DNA of 64,000 nucleotides from Pseudomonas fluorescens. GTDB taxonomy: Bacteria; Pseudomonadota; Gammaproteobacteria; Pseudomonadales; Pseudomonadaceae. The notes under the pieces were generated by a model. It saw nothing but the letters and a program-made list of their open reading frames with translations, was not told the DNA's origin and searched no databases. The first letter of the stretch is position 1; each line of letters starts with the position of its first letter. The DNA lies in assembly GCF_902497895.1 (NCBI RefSeq), contig NZ_CABVHQ010000029.1, forward strand, positions 1 through 64,000, read 5' to 3'. This document shows positions 1 through 8,986 of the stretch, in pieces. The translations under genes and the position numbers were made by a program.

Positions 1-290
1 GCCGAACGCAGGCGTTGCGCAGGGGGCACCGCGGCAAGGATGCCGCGGTAGCCGCCCCCGGCCATGGATGGCCGATGGCGGCGGGCCCCCGGAGCAATGC
101 CGGAGCGAGGGCATGCCGAGCCTAGGCGAGGCCGAGGCACCGAATGGTGGGGCAAAAGCGCTTTGGTTACTTTCGCGCTTTTCGAAAGTGACCCGCTGTA
201 AGAGCGGAACCCTGAGTGGCCGTGACCGCAGAAACGGATATGTACACCAAAGAAAAAACCCGGTCGGCTTTCAGGCCGCCATCCATTTTC
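1..290. repeat. Dispersed GC-rich Pseudomonas intergenic repeat
   Basis: This stretch has no convincing gene but holds strong structure. GGCCAT (60-65) pairs with ATGGCC (68-73), and ACTTTCG (169-175) pairs with CGAAAGT (183-189) around a 7-base loop. From memory, near-identical text, including the part around 150-245, recurs between genes in many Pseudomonas genomes, where it is often mis-called as short proteins. It is therefore annotated as a dispersed repeat rather than as coding. The window edge may cut it. The 100 bases that follow, up to the LysR start, would contain the regulator's promoter. Confidence 0.55.
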
Positions 291-389
291 TTAAGTGAAC
301 AGCATTACGCCATTGTGCGGGCATTTTTAGGTGTCATTGCTCAACAAAAATCGGCTATAAAGTGTTCGGTTGTCAACCAGGTCGTGACA

Positions 390-1286
390 ATGAACCCGTT
401 TGAAGATATGCGTATTTTTTGCCAGGTCATGGACTCCGGCAGTTTCACCGCGGCGGCCGATCAGTTGGGGCTGTCCAAGCAATTCGTCAGCCGACGCTTG
501 ATGCAACTGGAAGAGCGCCTCGGTGTGCGGCTGCTCAATCGCTCGACCCGGCGGCTGGACGTCACGCCCCTGGGGCAGAGTTATTACGAGTCGGCCTTGC
601 GCCTGCTCAGCGAAGTCGAGCAAGTGGAGCAGGGCATCGCCGGCCAGACCAGCGAGCCTCGCGGCACCATTCGCTTGAGCGCGCCGCTGTCGTTCGCGGT
701 GGCGCACTTGGGTGGCCTGCTGCCGGTGTTTTTGCAGCGTTATCGCGATGTCACGGTGGAAGTGGACTTGAGTGATCGTCCGGTGGACTTGCTCAATGAG
801 GGCTACGACCTGGCATTGCGCATCGGCGTGCTGGAAGACTCGACGCTGATCGCCCGACGCCTCGCCTCCATCCAGCGGGTGTACTGCGCCAGCCCGGCCT
901 ACCTGGCCGAGCACGGTACGCCGATCAAACCCGAAGACCTGCACAGCCATGACTGCCTGCCTTACGGCCACGGTCCTCAGGTGCAATGGCGTTTCGAAGG
1001 TCAGGGCAAACCATTGACCGTGAACGTCACCGGAAGGATGCGGGTCAACAACGGTGAATTGCTCAAGGACGCGGCCATCGCCGGCATGGGTATTACTTAT
1101 TTGCCGACCTTCATTGTCGGTTCGGCCTTGAAGGACGGGCGGCTGGTGTCGGTGCTGGACAACTTGCACCCTGAGCCGTTGACGTTATCGGCGGTCTATC
1201 CGCAGCATCGTCAGGGCTCGCGACCGGTGCAGGCGCTGATCGAATTCTTGCGTGAGCGGCTGGATCGGACGGAGGACGGACTTTAA
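390..1286 (+). CDS. LysR-family transcriptional regulator
   Basis: A 298-residue protein of normal LysR length. Residues 1-60 form the winged helix-turn-helix (text such as SGSFTAAADQLGLSKQFVSR and LGVRLLNRSTRR), followed by a linker helix and, from about residue 90, the periplasmic-binding-like effector domain of the CrgA/DmlR type. The frame is open further upstream, to 216, but the ATG at 390 gives the standard LysR N-terminus (MNPFEDMRIF), so the longer start is rejected. The gene is co-directional with the isochorismatase-like gene 122 bases downstream and may control it or the catabolic cluster beyond. No effector can be named from sequence. Confidence 0.93.
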   Translation: MNPFEDMRIFCQVMDSGSFTAAADQLGLSKQFVSRRLMQLEERLGVRLLNRSTRRLDVTPLGQSYYESALRLLSEVEQVEQGIAGQTSEPRGTIRLSAPLSFAVAHLGGLLPVFLQRYRDVTVEVDLSDRPVDLLNEGYDLALRIGVLEDSTLIARRLASIQRVYCASPAYLAEHGTPIKPEDLHSHDCLPYGHGPQVQWRFEGQGKPLTVNVTGRMRVNNGELLKDAAIAGMGITYLPTFIVGSALKDGRLVSVLDNLHPEPLTLSAVYPQHRQGSRPVQALIEFLRERLDRTEDGL

Positions 1287-1408
1287 ATACCGGCCCAGAT
1301 GCTTGGCAAAAGAAATTTTCTCAGCACAAATTTTTCGCACATCCATACAATCGCTCTGCTCCAACGACGCCGAAAATAGCGCCTCTCAAACGTATCTGGA
1401 GAAGTGTT

Positions 1409-2062
1409 ATGGCAACCGCAGAAGCAGCACCGGGTAAAGGACTGATTGATCCAGGCAACCACGCTCTGATCCTGATCGACTTTCAGTCACAGATGGCATT
1501 TGCGACTAAATCCATCGACGCTGTCACACTCCGTAATAACGCTGCACTGATCTCGAAAGCAGCGAAGGAGTTTGGCGTTCCTTCCATTCTTACCACCGTC
1601 GCCGAAAAAAGTTTTTCGGGCCCCATGTTTGAAGAGATTACCTCGGTCTTCGCCGGCCAGGAGCTGATTGATCGGACCAGCATGAATACCTGGGAGGACG
1701 AGCGTATAGCCGTCGCCGTGAATAAGATCGGTCGCAGCAGAATCGTTCTTGCCGGTCTCTGGACCTCGGTCTGCATTGTTGGGCCCGCGATCTCGGCTCT
1801 TGAACAAGGGTTTGAGGTATACGTCATTTGCGATGCGTGTGGCGATGTTTCAAATGAGGCTCATGAGCGCGCTATCGAGCGAATGATTCAAGCAGGTGCG
1901 CGTCCAATGACCTCGCTTCAATACCTCCTGGAACTTCAGCGTGACTGGGCTCGCGGCGACACCTATAACGAGACGGTGAAAACCTCTATCGCTCACGGTG
2001 GCGCTTATGGTCTTGGTTTGATTTATGCCAAAACCATGTTTAACGCATCGGAAGGTCACTGA
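1409..2062 (+). CDS. Isochorismatase-family hydrolase (YcaC-like)
   Basis: A 217-residue cysteine hydrolase of the isochorismatase/nicotinamidase superfamily. The conserved acidic residue is Asp24 in LILIDFQ and the likely nucleophile is Cys122 in WTSVCIVGP. The overall layout (INDR-like segment before a WED motif, then SALEQGFEVYV) resembles YcaC-type members, whose substrates are mostly unknown. A GGAGAAG ribosome site lies 6 bases before the ATG. A hairpin follows the stop, so the gene is probably expressed alone or with the LysR gene before it. Hydrolysis of an amide or carbamoyl compound would fit the amine-catabolism genes downstream, but that is inference. Confidence 0.87.
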   Translation: MATAEAAPGKGLIDPGNHALILIDFQSQMAFATKSIDAVTLRNNAALISKAAKEFGVPSILTTVAEKSFSGPMFEEITSVFAGQELIDRTSMNTWEDERIAVAVNKIGRSRIVLAGLWTSVCIVGPAISALEQGFEVYVICDACGDVSNEAHERAIERMIQAGARPMTSLQYLLELQRDWARGDTYNETVKTSIAHGGAYGLGLIYAKTMFNASEGH

Positions 2063-2070
2063 TCTGTATT

Positions 2071-2099
2071 GCGCCTTTTCCCTGATAGGGATGAGGCGC
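2071..2099 (+). terminator. Hairpin terminator after the isochorismatase-like gene
   Basis: GCGCCT (2071-2076) pairs with AGGCGC (2094-2099), with an inner CCC/GGG pairing at 2080-2082 and 2088-2090. The hairpin starts 8 bases after the stop codon. There is no long T-run, so termination may be partial. Confidence 0.5.
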
Positions 2100-2304
2100 A
2101 CTCCTTGAGAGGAGCAGTCCCTTGCTGCCTTCATTTACGCCTTGCTGAGAAATCGACTTTTGCAAAATGCCCGATTGGCTTTCAACGTATTGACAGTGCT
2201 GACAGTTAGCCGAATGTGGTCATCGAAGTGGGGGAGTGATACCGGCAGGCTGATGGCTGGCTTCGCCGACTAGGCGGCGCAGCGTTCTGTAGCACCATCG
2301 TTGA

Positions 2305-2460
2305 GAGGTCGTCCGGGGTTCCCATGCCTGAAACGTTGAAGAAGTCCTCGAACTGGCGAATACGGTTTTCCCGGTCTGCGTCGGACTCACCCTTGACGCC
2401 GATGCACTGACTGGTGATTTCTGTCTTGTTCCAGGCCACCGGGCGCACGATGGCGAACAA
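2305..2460 (-). pseudogene. Fragment of an anthranilate/benzoate dioxygenase large subunit (AntA/BenA type)
   Basis: Reading the minus strand gives about 52 residues (MFAIVRPVAWNKTEITSQCI and on to IRQFEDFFNVSGMGTPDD) that match the catalytic part of Rieske dioxygenase alpha subunits of the AntA/BenA type as I know them. The flanking Rieske and iron-site regions are absent on both sides. Similarity stops abruptly and the frame then reads unrelated text. It is a remnant and cannot encode an enzyme. Confidence 0.65.
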
Positions 2461-2461
2461 T

Positions 2462-2805
2462 TGTCCGGCAAGAGCCTTGATGCGATGCAGCAGCTAAGCA
2501 CATCTGTCGGAGTTCGGCGGTTCAACAACTGGCCAGTTCCACGGAGTCCATTGGCGCTATCACCAACATCATCAGTTCTATTGCCGGACAAACCAATTTG
2601 CTGGCTCTGAACGCCGCTATTGAAGCAGCTCGCGCCGGCGAAGCGGGCAGGGGGTTCAGTGTCGTTGCCGACGAGGTGCGGCAATTGGCAACTCGGACCC
2701 AGGAAGCAACACAGCAAATTCAACCGCTTTTACTACAACTGCGTAATGCCACCGAACGCACTGTACAACTGACCGATGAGGGCCGAGAGTTCGCGCGAAA
2801 TAGCA
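2462..2805 (+). pseudogene. Fragment of a methyl-accepting chemotaxis protein, frameshifted
   Basis: The hallmark hairpin tip of chemoreceptors is present (GQTNLLALNAAIEAARAGE followed by GFSVVADEVRQLATRT). Upstream, 2463-2507 reads SGKSLDAMQQLSTSV in a different frame from QQLASSTESIGAITNI at about 2525-2572, so at least one frameshift lies between 2507 and 2525. Ligand-binding, membrane and HAMP parts are missing, and the C-terminus is replaced by an oxidoreductase tail. It is dead signalling-domain debris. Confidence 0.8.
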
Positions 2806-2808
2806 CTC

Positions 2809-2997
2809 GGCGAGATGGCGACCCTCCCTGGCCTGGTGCTTGCGGCTGGGTTCAGCGGCCATGGCTTCGGCATCGGCCCTGGGGCGGGCCACTTGATCGC
2901 CGACATTGTCAGTGGTGCCAACCCCTTAGTTGATCCTCGTCCCTATCACCCGGACCGATTCCAGTCTTCGGCTTGGGGCAAGGTCGCGGAATTCTGA
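2809..2997 (+). pseudogene. C-terminal fragment of a DAO-family FAD oxidoreductase
   Basis: About 60 residues ending at the stop at 2995-2997 carry the typical end of glycine/D-amino-acid oxidase-type flavoproteins: LPGLVLAAGFSGHGFGIGPG, then a short helix and the HPDRF-type tail. The FAD-binding N-terminus is absent. It is fused in frame to the tail of the chemoreceptor fragment, which shows a deletion or recombination joint near 2805. A relative of the intact oxidase genes downstream (4103, 12491) may have been its source. Confidence 0.75.
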
Positions 2998-3397
2998 GGA
3001 TAGGCCGCCTACCGATGCAGATCTGAGTTGAACTGCTCGGCACAAGGCTCTCACTCGCAAAACAATAAACGGGCGCGTCCTCAGGGGGATGCGCCCGTTC
3101 TCGTTGCGCAGGCGTAGATTCTGCCGCATGTGGATTTTCGAATGGCTCGTCGGCGCACCATGACAGCCCGCAATGCCCGTAAACAGAGGGTGAGCGCCCG
3201 AGTCTGGAGCGCCCCGCAAAGTCTGCTGAGCGAGCCCTGAAAAACGGTGGTTTGTACCAAGCAACCAGTCCTTTTAACGGTTTATGCGTGGTTCCCTGGT
3301 GTTGTAATAAGCCGAGATGCAGCGTTGCACCGATACTTCTCAAACGGAGTAACTGCTTGCCTCGTCATGACCTCAACAATAACTCAGGACTGCACTC
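2998..3397. other. Intergenic stretch with one hairpin, no gene seen
   Basis: No convincing coding signal on either strand. A hairpin GGGCGCGTCC (3071-3080) against GGATGCGCCC (3087-3096, one G-T pair) may terminate transcription from the remnants. The last 100 bases should hold the promoter of the catabolic cluster; I could not identify -35/-10 boxes with confidence. Confidence 0.4.
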
Positions 3398-4066
3398 ATG
3401 AGCTTTCTTCGACCCAAGTACATTACCTTCGATTGCTACGGCACGCTGACCAACTTCCAAATGGGAACCATGACGCGCGAGCTGTTCGCCGATCGTATCG
3501 CTGCCGGGCAGATGGATCAGTTCGTCAAGGACTTCTCCGCCTATCGACTGGATCAGGTGATGGGTGATTGGCGGCCTTATGATGAAATCATCAAGACCGC
3601 GTTGGCTCGCACCTGCAAGCGTTGGGGTGTCGAGTATCGTGACGAAGGTCAGCTGTATTACGACGCCGTACCGACCTGGGGCCCGCACGCTGACGTGCCG
3701 GCCGGTCTGTCGAAGATCGCCGACAAGATTCCCTTGGTGATTTTCTCCAACGCCAGCGACAGCCAGATCATGTCCAACGTCGACAAGCTCGGCGCGCCGT
3801 TCCACAAGGTCTTCACCGCCGAACAGGCCCAAGCCTACAAACCGCGTCTGGCGGCGTTCGAATTCATGCTCGACAACCTCGGCTGCGGCCCGGAAGACGT
3901 TCTGCATGTGTCCTCGAGCTTCCGTTATGACTTGATGCCGGCCCACGACATGAAGATCAAGAACAAAGCCTTCGTTGCCCGTGGTCACGAGCAGCCGGCG
4001 AATGCGGTCTATGGCTACCACCAGATCCCGGATATCGGCGGGTTGGCCGGTTTGGTCGGTCTCTGA
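3398..4066 (+). CDS. HAD-superfamily hydrolase, type II haloacid-dehalogenase-like
   Basis: A 222-residue HAD hydrolase with all core motifs. Motif I has the nucleophile Asp12 (ITFDCYGTLT), motif II a serine (VIFSNASDS), motif III a lysine (AYKPRLAAF), and motif IV the VSSSFRYDLMPA segment with its acid. This arrangement is the L-2-haloacid dehalogenase subgroup, whose members also act as phosphatases, so the substrate is not predictable. It is the first gene of the long plus-strand cluster, with the FAD oxidase beginning 36 bases later. An AGGA site precedes the ATG. A related but degraded HAD protein is encoded at 23493-24149. Confidence 0.88.
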   Translation: MSFLRPKYITFDCYGTLTNFQMGTMTRELFADRIAAGQMDQFVKDFSAYRLDQVMGDWRPYDEIIKTALARTCKRWGVEYRDEGQLYYDAVPTWGPHADVPAGLSKIADKIPLVIFSNASDSQIMSNVDKLGAPFHKVFTAEQAQAYKPRLAAFEFMLDNLGCGPEDVLHVSSSFRYDLMPAHDMKIKNKAFVARGHEQPANAVYGYHQIPDIGGLAGLVGL

Positions 4067-4102
4067 GTCTCAGGGCACTCTTCAAGGCAAAAGGGGTTAG
4101 AC

Positions 4103-5377
4103 ATGGGCAGTGAGTCCTATTGGCTCGATACCGCACCGGTATTTACCGGTGCTCAGCTCGGTGCGTTGCCCGGGCAGGTCGATGTGGCCATCGTCGGTGG
4201 TGGTCTCACCGGCCTGGCGGCGGCCCGGGCCCTGGCCTTGAAGGGGGCCAGTGTGGTGGTGCTGGAAGCGGGGCGGGTAATTGGCGAGGCGTCAGGGCGC
4301 AATGGCGGTCAGTGCAACACCGGCGTTGCCCAGGATTACGCGGCACTCAGCGCCAGCCTCGGCGCTGATAAGGCGCGAGCCTATTACCTGGCCTATGAAA
4401 GCGCCGTGCAGAGTGTTGTTTCGCTGGTAGAGCAGGAGCAGATTGCCTGCGACCTCAAGCGCAATGGCAAGCTCAAGCTGGCCGCCAAACCGATGCATTA
4501 CGAAGGCTTGGCGCGCACTTGCGAACTGATTCGGCGGGAGGTCGATGCCGAGGTCGAGTTGCTGTCTGCGCAAGAGGCCCGTGCTGAAGTCAACTCGGCC
4601 CAGTTCCATGGAGGCTTGCTGCAGCGCAACGGGGTGCAGATGCACGTTGGGCGCTTCGGTGTCGGTCTGGCCGAGGCGGCAGCCCGTCGCGGCGCGTTGA
4701 TCTTCCAGGGCGTGTCGGTGATGGACTGGAAAGCCCGTGCCGGCGGCTATCAGGTCAATACCACCAAGGGCTCGCTGCACGCCAAACAGGTTCTGCTGGC
4801 TACAGGCACGTGTCAGCAGGGCGGATTGGGTTGGTATCGGCGGCGGATTGTGCCGGTGGGCAGTTTCGTGATCGCCACCGAGGTGCTACCGCAGGCCCTG
4901 ATCGACAGCTTGCTGCCGGCACGGCGTTCCTATGTCACCAGCCGCATGATCGGTAACTACTTCCGCCTGACGCCGGACAACCGCTTGCTGTTTGGCGGTC
5001 GTGCGCGGTTTGCCATGTCTGACAGCGTTTCCGACGCCAAGAGCGGCAAAGTCTTGCAAGCGGCGATGGTGCAGATGTTCCCGCAGTTGGCTAGCGTGAA
5101 GATCGACTATTGCTGGGGTGGATTGGTGGACATGACCTCCGATCGGTTGCCCCGGGCCGGCCAGCATGGAGGGGTTTATTACTCCATGGGTTACAGCGGC
5201 CATGGGGTGCAGATGTCGGTGCACATGGGGCAGGTCATGGCCGAGGTCATGGCCGGCAAGGTCGAGGCCAACCCCTGGCGCGAACTCGACTGGCCGGCCA
5301 TTCCCGGGCATTTCGGCAAGCCCTGGTTTCTGCCCCTGGTAGGGGCGTATTACCGCCTGCAGGACTATCTACACTGA
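4103..5377 (+). CDS. FAD-dependent amine oxidoreductase (DAO/PuuB-like)
   Basis: A 424-residue flavoprotein. Residues about 28-60 form the FAD-binding Rossmann fold (VAIVGGGLTGLAAARAL), followed by EASGRNGGQCNTGV, which in gamma-glutamylputrescine oxidase (PuuB) relatives contacts the flavin. The C-terminus carries YSGHGVQMSVHMG, the other flavin-contact loop. The length is typical. Such enzymes oxidise amines or amino acids to imines, which hydrolyse to an aldehyde or keto acid plus ammonia or an amine. A ribosome site AAGGGG precedes the ATG. The position just ahead of a peptide-type transporter, with an aldehyde dehydrogenase at the cluster end, suggests a role in breaking an imported amine. 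The exact substrate is unknown. Confidence 0.88.
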   Translation: MGSESYWLDTAPVFTGAQLGALPGQVDVAIVGGGLTGLAAARALALKGASVVVLEAGRVIGEASGRNGGQCNTGVAQDYAALSASLGADKARAYYLAYESAVQSVVSLVEQEQIACDLKRNGKLKLAAKPMHYEGLARTCELIRREVDAEVELLSAQEARAEVNSAQFHGGLLQRNGVQMHVGRFGVGLAEAAARRGALIFQGVSVMDWKARAGGYQVNTTKGSLHAKQVLLATGTCQQGGLGWYRRRIVPVGSFVIATEVLPQALIDSLLPARRSYVTSRMIGNYFRLTPDNRLLFGGRARFAMSDSVSDAKSGKVLQAAMVQMFPQLASVKIDYCWGGLVDMTSDRLPRAGQHGGVYYSMGYSGHGVQMSVHMGQVMAEVMAGKVEANPWRELDWPAIPGHFGKPWFLPLVGAYYRLQDYLH

Positions 5378-5469
5378 GTTCATGTTGTTGCTTCTCACCT
5401 TTACGTTTCAACCACGCTGCGCTAATCGCGAGCATTAGAGCCTTATCATTTTCGAAAGGTAGAACTGAT

Positions 5470-7110
5470 ATGACTGACAATAAAAATATCGACAGCCAGT
5501 TGATAACAGGTAAAGAAAGTCTGCGCGTTTTCGAAGGGCTCAATCGCGGCATGTCACGCCGCAATGCATTGCAAATGCTGGGATTGGCCGGGGTGGCCGT
5601 CGCGGGCGCCGGCAGCCTGTTCGGCGCCGCCGGCAAACTGTTTGCCGATGAAGCCGCAAGCCCGGGCAAAGGCAAGCCCGGCGGTCGCATCCGCGTCGCA
5701 GGCTCGTCCAGTTCCACCGCCGATACCCTGGACCCGGCCAAAGGTTCATCGTCCACCGACTACGTGCGCCATTACATGTTCTACAACGGCTTGACGCGTT
5801 TCGACAGCCATATGGTGCCGCAACTCGAGTTGGCCGAGCGTATAGACACCACTGACGCCACGCTCTGGGTGATCACCCTGCGCAAGGAAGTGATCTTCCA
5901 CAATGGCAAGGCTTTGACAGCCGCCGACGTGGTGTTTTCTCTGTTGCGGCACAAGGATCCAATCACCGGTTCCAAGGTCCTGCCGTTGGCGTCGCAGTTC
6001 GCCGAAGTCAAGGCCAACGGCACCCATGAAGTGCAGATCCGGTTGAGCGGCCCAAATGCTGAACTGCCATCGGTTCTTGCCATCTCTCACATGTTGATCG
6101 TTCCCGAGGGTACGAGCGATTTCAGCCAGGGCATCGGCACTGGCCCGTTCAAGGCCAAGGAGTTCAAGCCCGGGGTGCGTTCGATTGGTGTGCGCAATAC
6201 CAACTACTGGAAACCCGGCTTGCCCTATCTGGACGAGATCGAATTTATCGCCATTGCCGACGAGCCGTCACGGATCAACGCCCTGTTATCGGGCGACGTA
6301 CACATCGTCAACGAGGTTAACCCGCGCTCAACGGTCCGCATCAAGGCCAGCGCCAAGCATCGGGTCGTGGACTCGCCGTCGGGTAACTACACTGACCTGA
6401 TCATCCGTCAGGACCAGCTACCGGGCAAAAGCCCGGAGTTCACCGAGGCCATGAAATTGCTGCTGGACCGGGAACAGATCAAGTCGGCGATATTCCGTGG
6501 CTTCGCCAGGGTCGGCAACGATCACCCGATCGCACCCGGTGCGCGCTTCTACAACGCCGACCTGCCGCAACGTGCATACGACCCGGAAAAAGCCAGGTTC
6601 CTGCTCAAAAAGGCCGGTATGGAAAGCATCACCATGCCGCTGATGTGCTCGCCGGCCGCGACCGGTTCGGTGGACATCGCTGTGCTGCTGCAGCAGTCAG
6701 CCAAACAGGCCGGGCTGAAGCTCGACGTCAACCGGCTGCCGAGCGATGGCTACTGGTCCAACCATTGGGCAAAGCACCCGCTGAGTTTCGGCAACATCAA
6801 CCCGCGGCCCAATGCCGACATGCTTTTCTCGCAGTTCTTCCAGTCGACAGCACCCTGGAACGAGTCCGGCTGGAAAAACGATCAGTTCGACCAGCTCCTG
6901 GTACAAGCCCGAGGCGAAACCGACGAGGCCAAGCGCGGCAAGATGTACGCAGACATGCAAACCCTGGTGCATGAGCAAAGCGGTATCGGCGTGCCGGTGT
7001 TCATCAGCAACATCGATGGCGCCGATCAGCGAGTCAAAGGCTACGGCACCAACCCTCTGGGCGGTTTCATGGGCTACATGTTTGCCGAGCAAATCTGGCT
7101 GGACGCTTGA
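5470..7110 (+). CDS. ABC transporter substrate-binding protein, peptide/opine type, Tat-exported
   Basis: A 546-residue family 5 (DppA/OppA-like) solute-binding protein. The N-terminus is a long twin-arginine signal: SRRNALQML at residues 29-37, then a hydrophobic stretch and an alanine-rich end (FADEAASPG), so it should be exported folded by the Tat system rather than by Sec. The mature part starts GGRIRVAGS and has the family's YNGLTRFD and NGKALTAADVVFSL segments. The ATG at 5470 has GAAAGG upstream. The four genes that follow complete the importer. Family 5 binders take oligopeptides, opines, glutathione or nickel, and the oxidases and deacylase in the operon favour an opine- or N-acyl-amino-acid-like ligand (inference). 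Confidence 0.92.
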   Translation: MTDNKNIDSQLITGKESLRVFEGLNRGMSRRNALQMLGLAGVAVAGAGSLFGAAGKLFADEAASPGKGKPGGRIRVAGSSSSTADTLDPAKGSSSTDYVRHYMFYNGLTRFDSHMVPQLELAERIDTTDATLWVITLRKEVIFHNGKALTAADVVFSLLRHKDPITGSKVLPLASQFAEVKANGTHEVQIRLSGPNAELPSVLAISHMLIVPEGTSDFSQGIGTGPFKAKEFKPGVRSIGVRNTNYWKPGLPYLDEIEFIAIADEPSRINALLSGDVHIVNEVNPRSTVRIKASAKHRVVDSPSGNYTDLIIRQDQLPGKSPEFTEAMKLLLDREQIKSAIFRGFARVGNDHPIAPGARFYNADLPQRAYDPEKARFLLKKAGMESITMPLMCSPAATGSVDIAVLLQQSAKQAGLKLDVNRLPSDGYWSNHWAKHPLSFGNINPRPNADMLFSQFFQSTAPWNESGWKNDQFDQLLVQARGETDEAKRGKMYADMQTLVHEQSGIGVPVFISNIDGADQRVKGYGTNPLGGFMGYMFAEQIWLDA

Positions 7111-7156
7111 TGAAAGTCGGGTTTTTGCTGCAGCTACATTGCATGAGGATAGGGTG

Positions 7157-8113
7157 ATGAATAGCAACACACTGTGGTTGATCGGCCGACGCCTGGGCGC
7201 GGCGGTCGTGACCTTGTTGATTGTGTCCATGGTGGTTTTCGCCATCACGGCGGTGCTGCCGGGAGACGCGGCGCAACAGTCTCTCGGGCAGTTCGCCACG
7301 CCGGAACAAGTGGCAGCTTTGCGCCTGAAAATGGGGCTGGATCAGCCCGGTGTGTTGCGCTACCTGCACTGGTTGATGAGCCTTCTCAGCGGTGACATGG
7401 GGCTGTCGGTGTCCAACGCCATGCCGGTCAGCGACTTGATGGCCGGACGGGTGCCCAACACCCTGATGCTGGCGGCCGCCACGGCGCTGGTATCGGTGCC
7501 GGTGGCGTTGATCCTGGGCATCGGTTCGGCCATGGGCCGGGGCGGGCGCATCGACAGTGTCCTCAGTTTTTTCACCTTGACCATGGTGGCGGTGCCAGAG
7601 TTTCTGGTCGCGACCCTGGCAGTGCTGATTTTCGCGGTGAACCTGGGCTGGTTGTCGGCGTTGTCTTATGCCAGCGACATCACCTCACCACTGCAATTCC
7701 TGCGCACTTACGCCTTGCCGGTGATGACGCTGTGCTGCGTGATTATCGCGCAGATGGCACGCATGACCCGGGCGGCAGTGATCGATCAGCTTGACAGTCC
7801 TTACGTGGAAATGGCCCGGCTCAAAGGCGTGAGCAAGATGCGGATTGTCCTGCGCCATGCCTTGCCCAATGCCATCGGACCCATTGCCAATGCCATCGCT
7901 CTGAGCCTGTCCTACCTGTTGGGCGGTGTGGTGATCGTTGAAACGATCTTCAACTACCCCGGCATCGCCAGTCTGATGGTTGATGCAGTGACGAACCGCG
8001 ACATGGCGCTGGTTCAGGCCTGCACCATGTTGTTTTGTACGGCGTATCTGACGTTGGTGCTGATAGCCGACCTGTGCGCGATTCTTTCCAATCCGAGGCT
8101 GAGAAATCAATGA
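7157..8113 (+). CDS. ABC transporter permease, DppB-like
   Basis: A 318-residue inner-membrane permease. It begins with a single N-terminal membrane helix (RRLGAAVVTLLIVSMVVFAI), then the DppB-family LPGDAAQQSLG region, and has five further hydrophobic segments. The cytoplasmic coupling loop is in MARLKGVSKMRIVLRHALPN. The ATG at 7157 sits inside a GTGATG context with AGGATAGGG upstream and makes a 318-residue protein of normal length; the frame is open upstream into the binding-protein gene, but that extension is not protein-like. It overlaps the next permease by 4 bases (ATGA), which indicates translational coupling. Confidence 0.92.
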   Translation: MNSNTLWLIGRRLGAAVVTLLIVSMVVFAITAVLPGDAAQQSLGQFATPEQVAALRLKMGLDQPGVLRYLHWLMSLLSGDMGLSVSNAMPVSDLMAGRVPNTLMLAAATALVSVPVALILGIGSAMGRGGRIDSVLSFFTLTMVAVPEFLVATLAVLIFAVNLGWLSALSYASDITSPLQFLRTYALPVMTLCCVIIAQMARMTRAAVIDQLDSPYVEMARLKGVSKMRIVLRHALPNAIGPIANAIALSLSYLLGGVVIVETIFNYPGIASLMVDAVTNRDMALVQACTMLFCTAYLTLVLIADLCAILSNPRLRNQ

Positions 8114-8985
8114 ACAATCTCATTGTGAAATCGCCGCCTGCTGCGCCCGAACTGGCGGTTCGCAAGGCGTCCAGTGTGCCTTCGTGGCTCGGCCTGGCGG
8201 GGGCCGTGATGTGTGTTCTCTGGATGCTGGTGGCTGTTTTCGGCCCATGGCTGGCGCCGCACCCGGTAGGGGAGGTGGTCTCCGACAATGTCTTCGACAG
8301 CCTGAGTGCCGCCTACCCATTAGGCACTGATTACCTGGGCCGCGACATGCTCAGCCGAATCCTCGTAGGTGCGCGTTTCACCGTCGGTCTGGCGTTGGTA
8401 GCCGCGGTATTGGCCAGTGGTCTGGGGACCAGCTGTGCGTTGCTGTCGGTGGTTTCACCAAAGTGGCTGGATGAGGTTATCAGTCGCTTGATGGACGCTT
8501 TCATTTCGATCCCCAGCAAGATGCTGGCGCTGATCATGGTCTCGGCCTTCGGGTCCTCGGTCACCTTGCTGATCTGCACGGCGGTATTGAGCTTCACCCC
8601 GGGCGCATTCCGCATCGCCCGCAGCATGGCGGTGAACATCGAAGCGCTGGAGTACGTGCAGGTGGCCCGTACCCGTGGCGAGCGCAGGTTGTATGTGGCT
8701 TGCGTGGAAATCCTGCCGAACATGCTCAACCCGGTGCTGGCAGACCTGGGTCTGCGCTTCGGTTTCATCGTGTTGTTGCTCAGCGGCATGAGCTTCCTGG
8801 GCCTGGGTGTGCAACCGCCGGATGCCGACCTCGGGTCGCTGGTACGCGAGAACATCGGCGGCCTTTACCAGGGCGCGCCTGCCATCGTGATTCCGGCTTT
8901 GGCAATCGGCACCCTGACCATCGGTGTGAATCTGTTTATCGACCGACTGTCGTCGCGGCGTAGTCGACGTTCGGGAGGTCATTGA
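8110..8985 (+). CDS. ABC transporter permease, DppC-like
   Basis: A 291-residue partner permease with the DppC-type N-terminus (a membrane helix around residues 30-50), then SAAYPLGTDYLGRDMLSRI, the conserved entry motif of this family, and the coupling loop around YVQVARTRGERRLYVACVEI. The start codon overlaps the stop of the previous permease. It should form the membrane channel with that protein, energised by the fused ATPase that begins one base after its stop. Confidence 0.92.
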   Translation: MNNLIVKSPPAAPELAVRKASSVPSWLGLAGAVMCVLWMLVAVFGPWLAPHPVGEVVSDNVFDSLSAAYPLGTDYLGRDMLSRILVGARFTVGLALVAAVLASGLGTSCALLSVVSPKWLDEVISRLMDAFISIPSKMLALIMVSAFGSSVTLLICTAVLSFTPGAFRIARSMAVNIEALEYVQVARTRGERRLYVACVEILPNMLNPVLADLGLRFGFIVLLLSGMSFLGLGVQPPDADLGSLVRENIGGLYQGAPAIVIPALAIGTLTIGVNLFIDRLSSRRSRRSGGH

Positions 8986-8986
8986 A

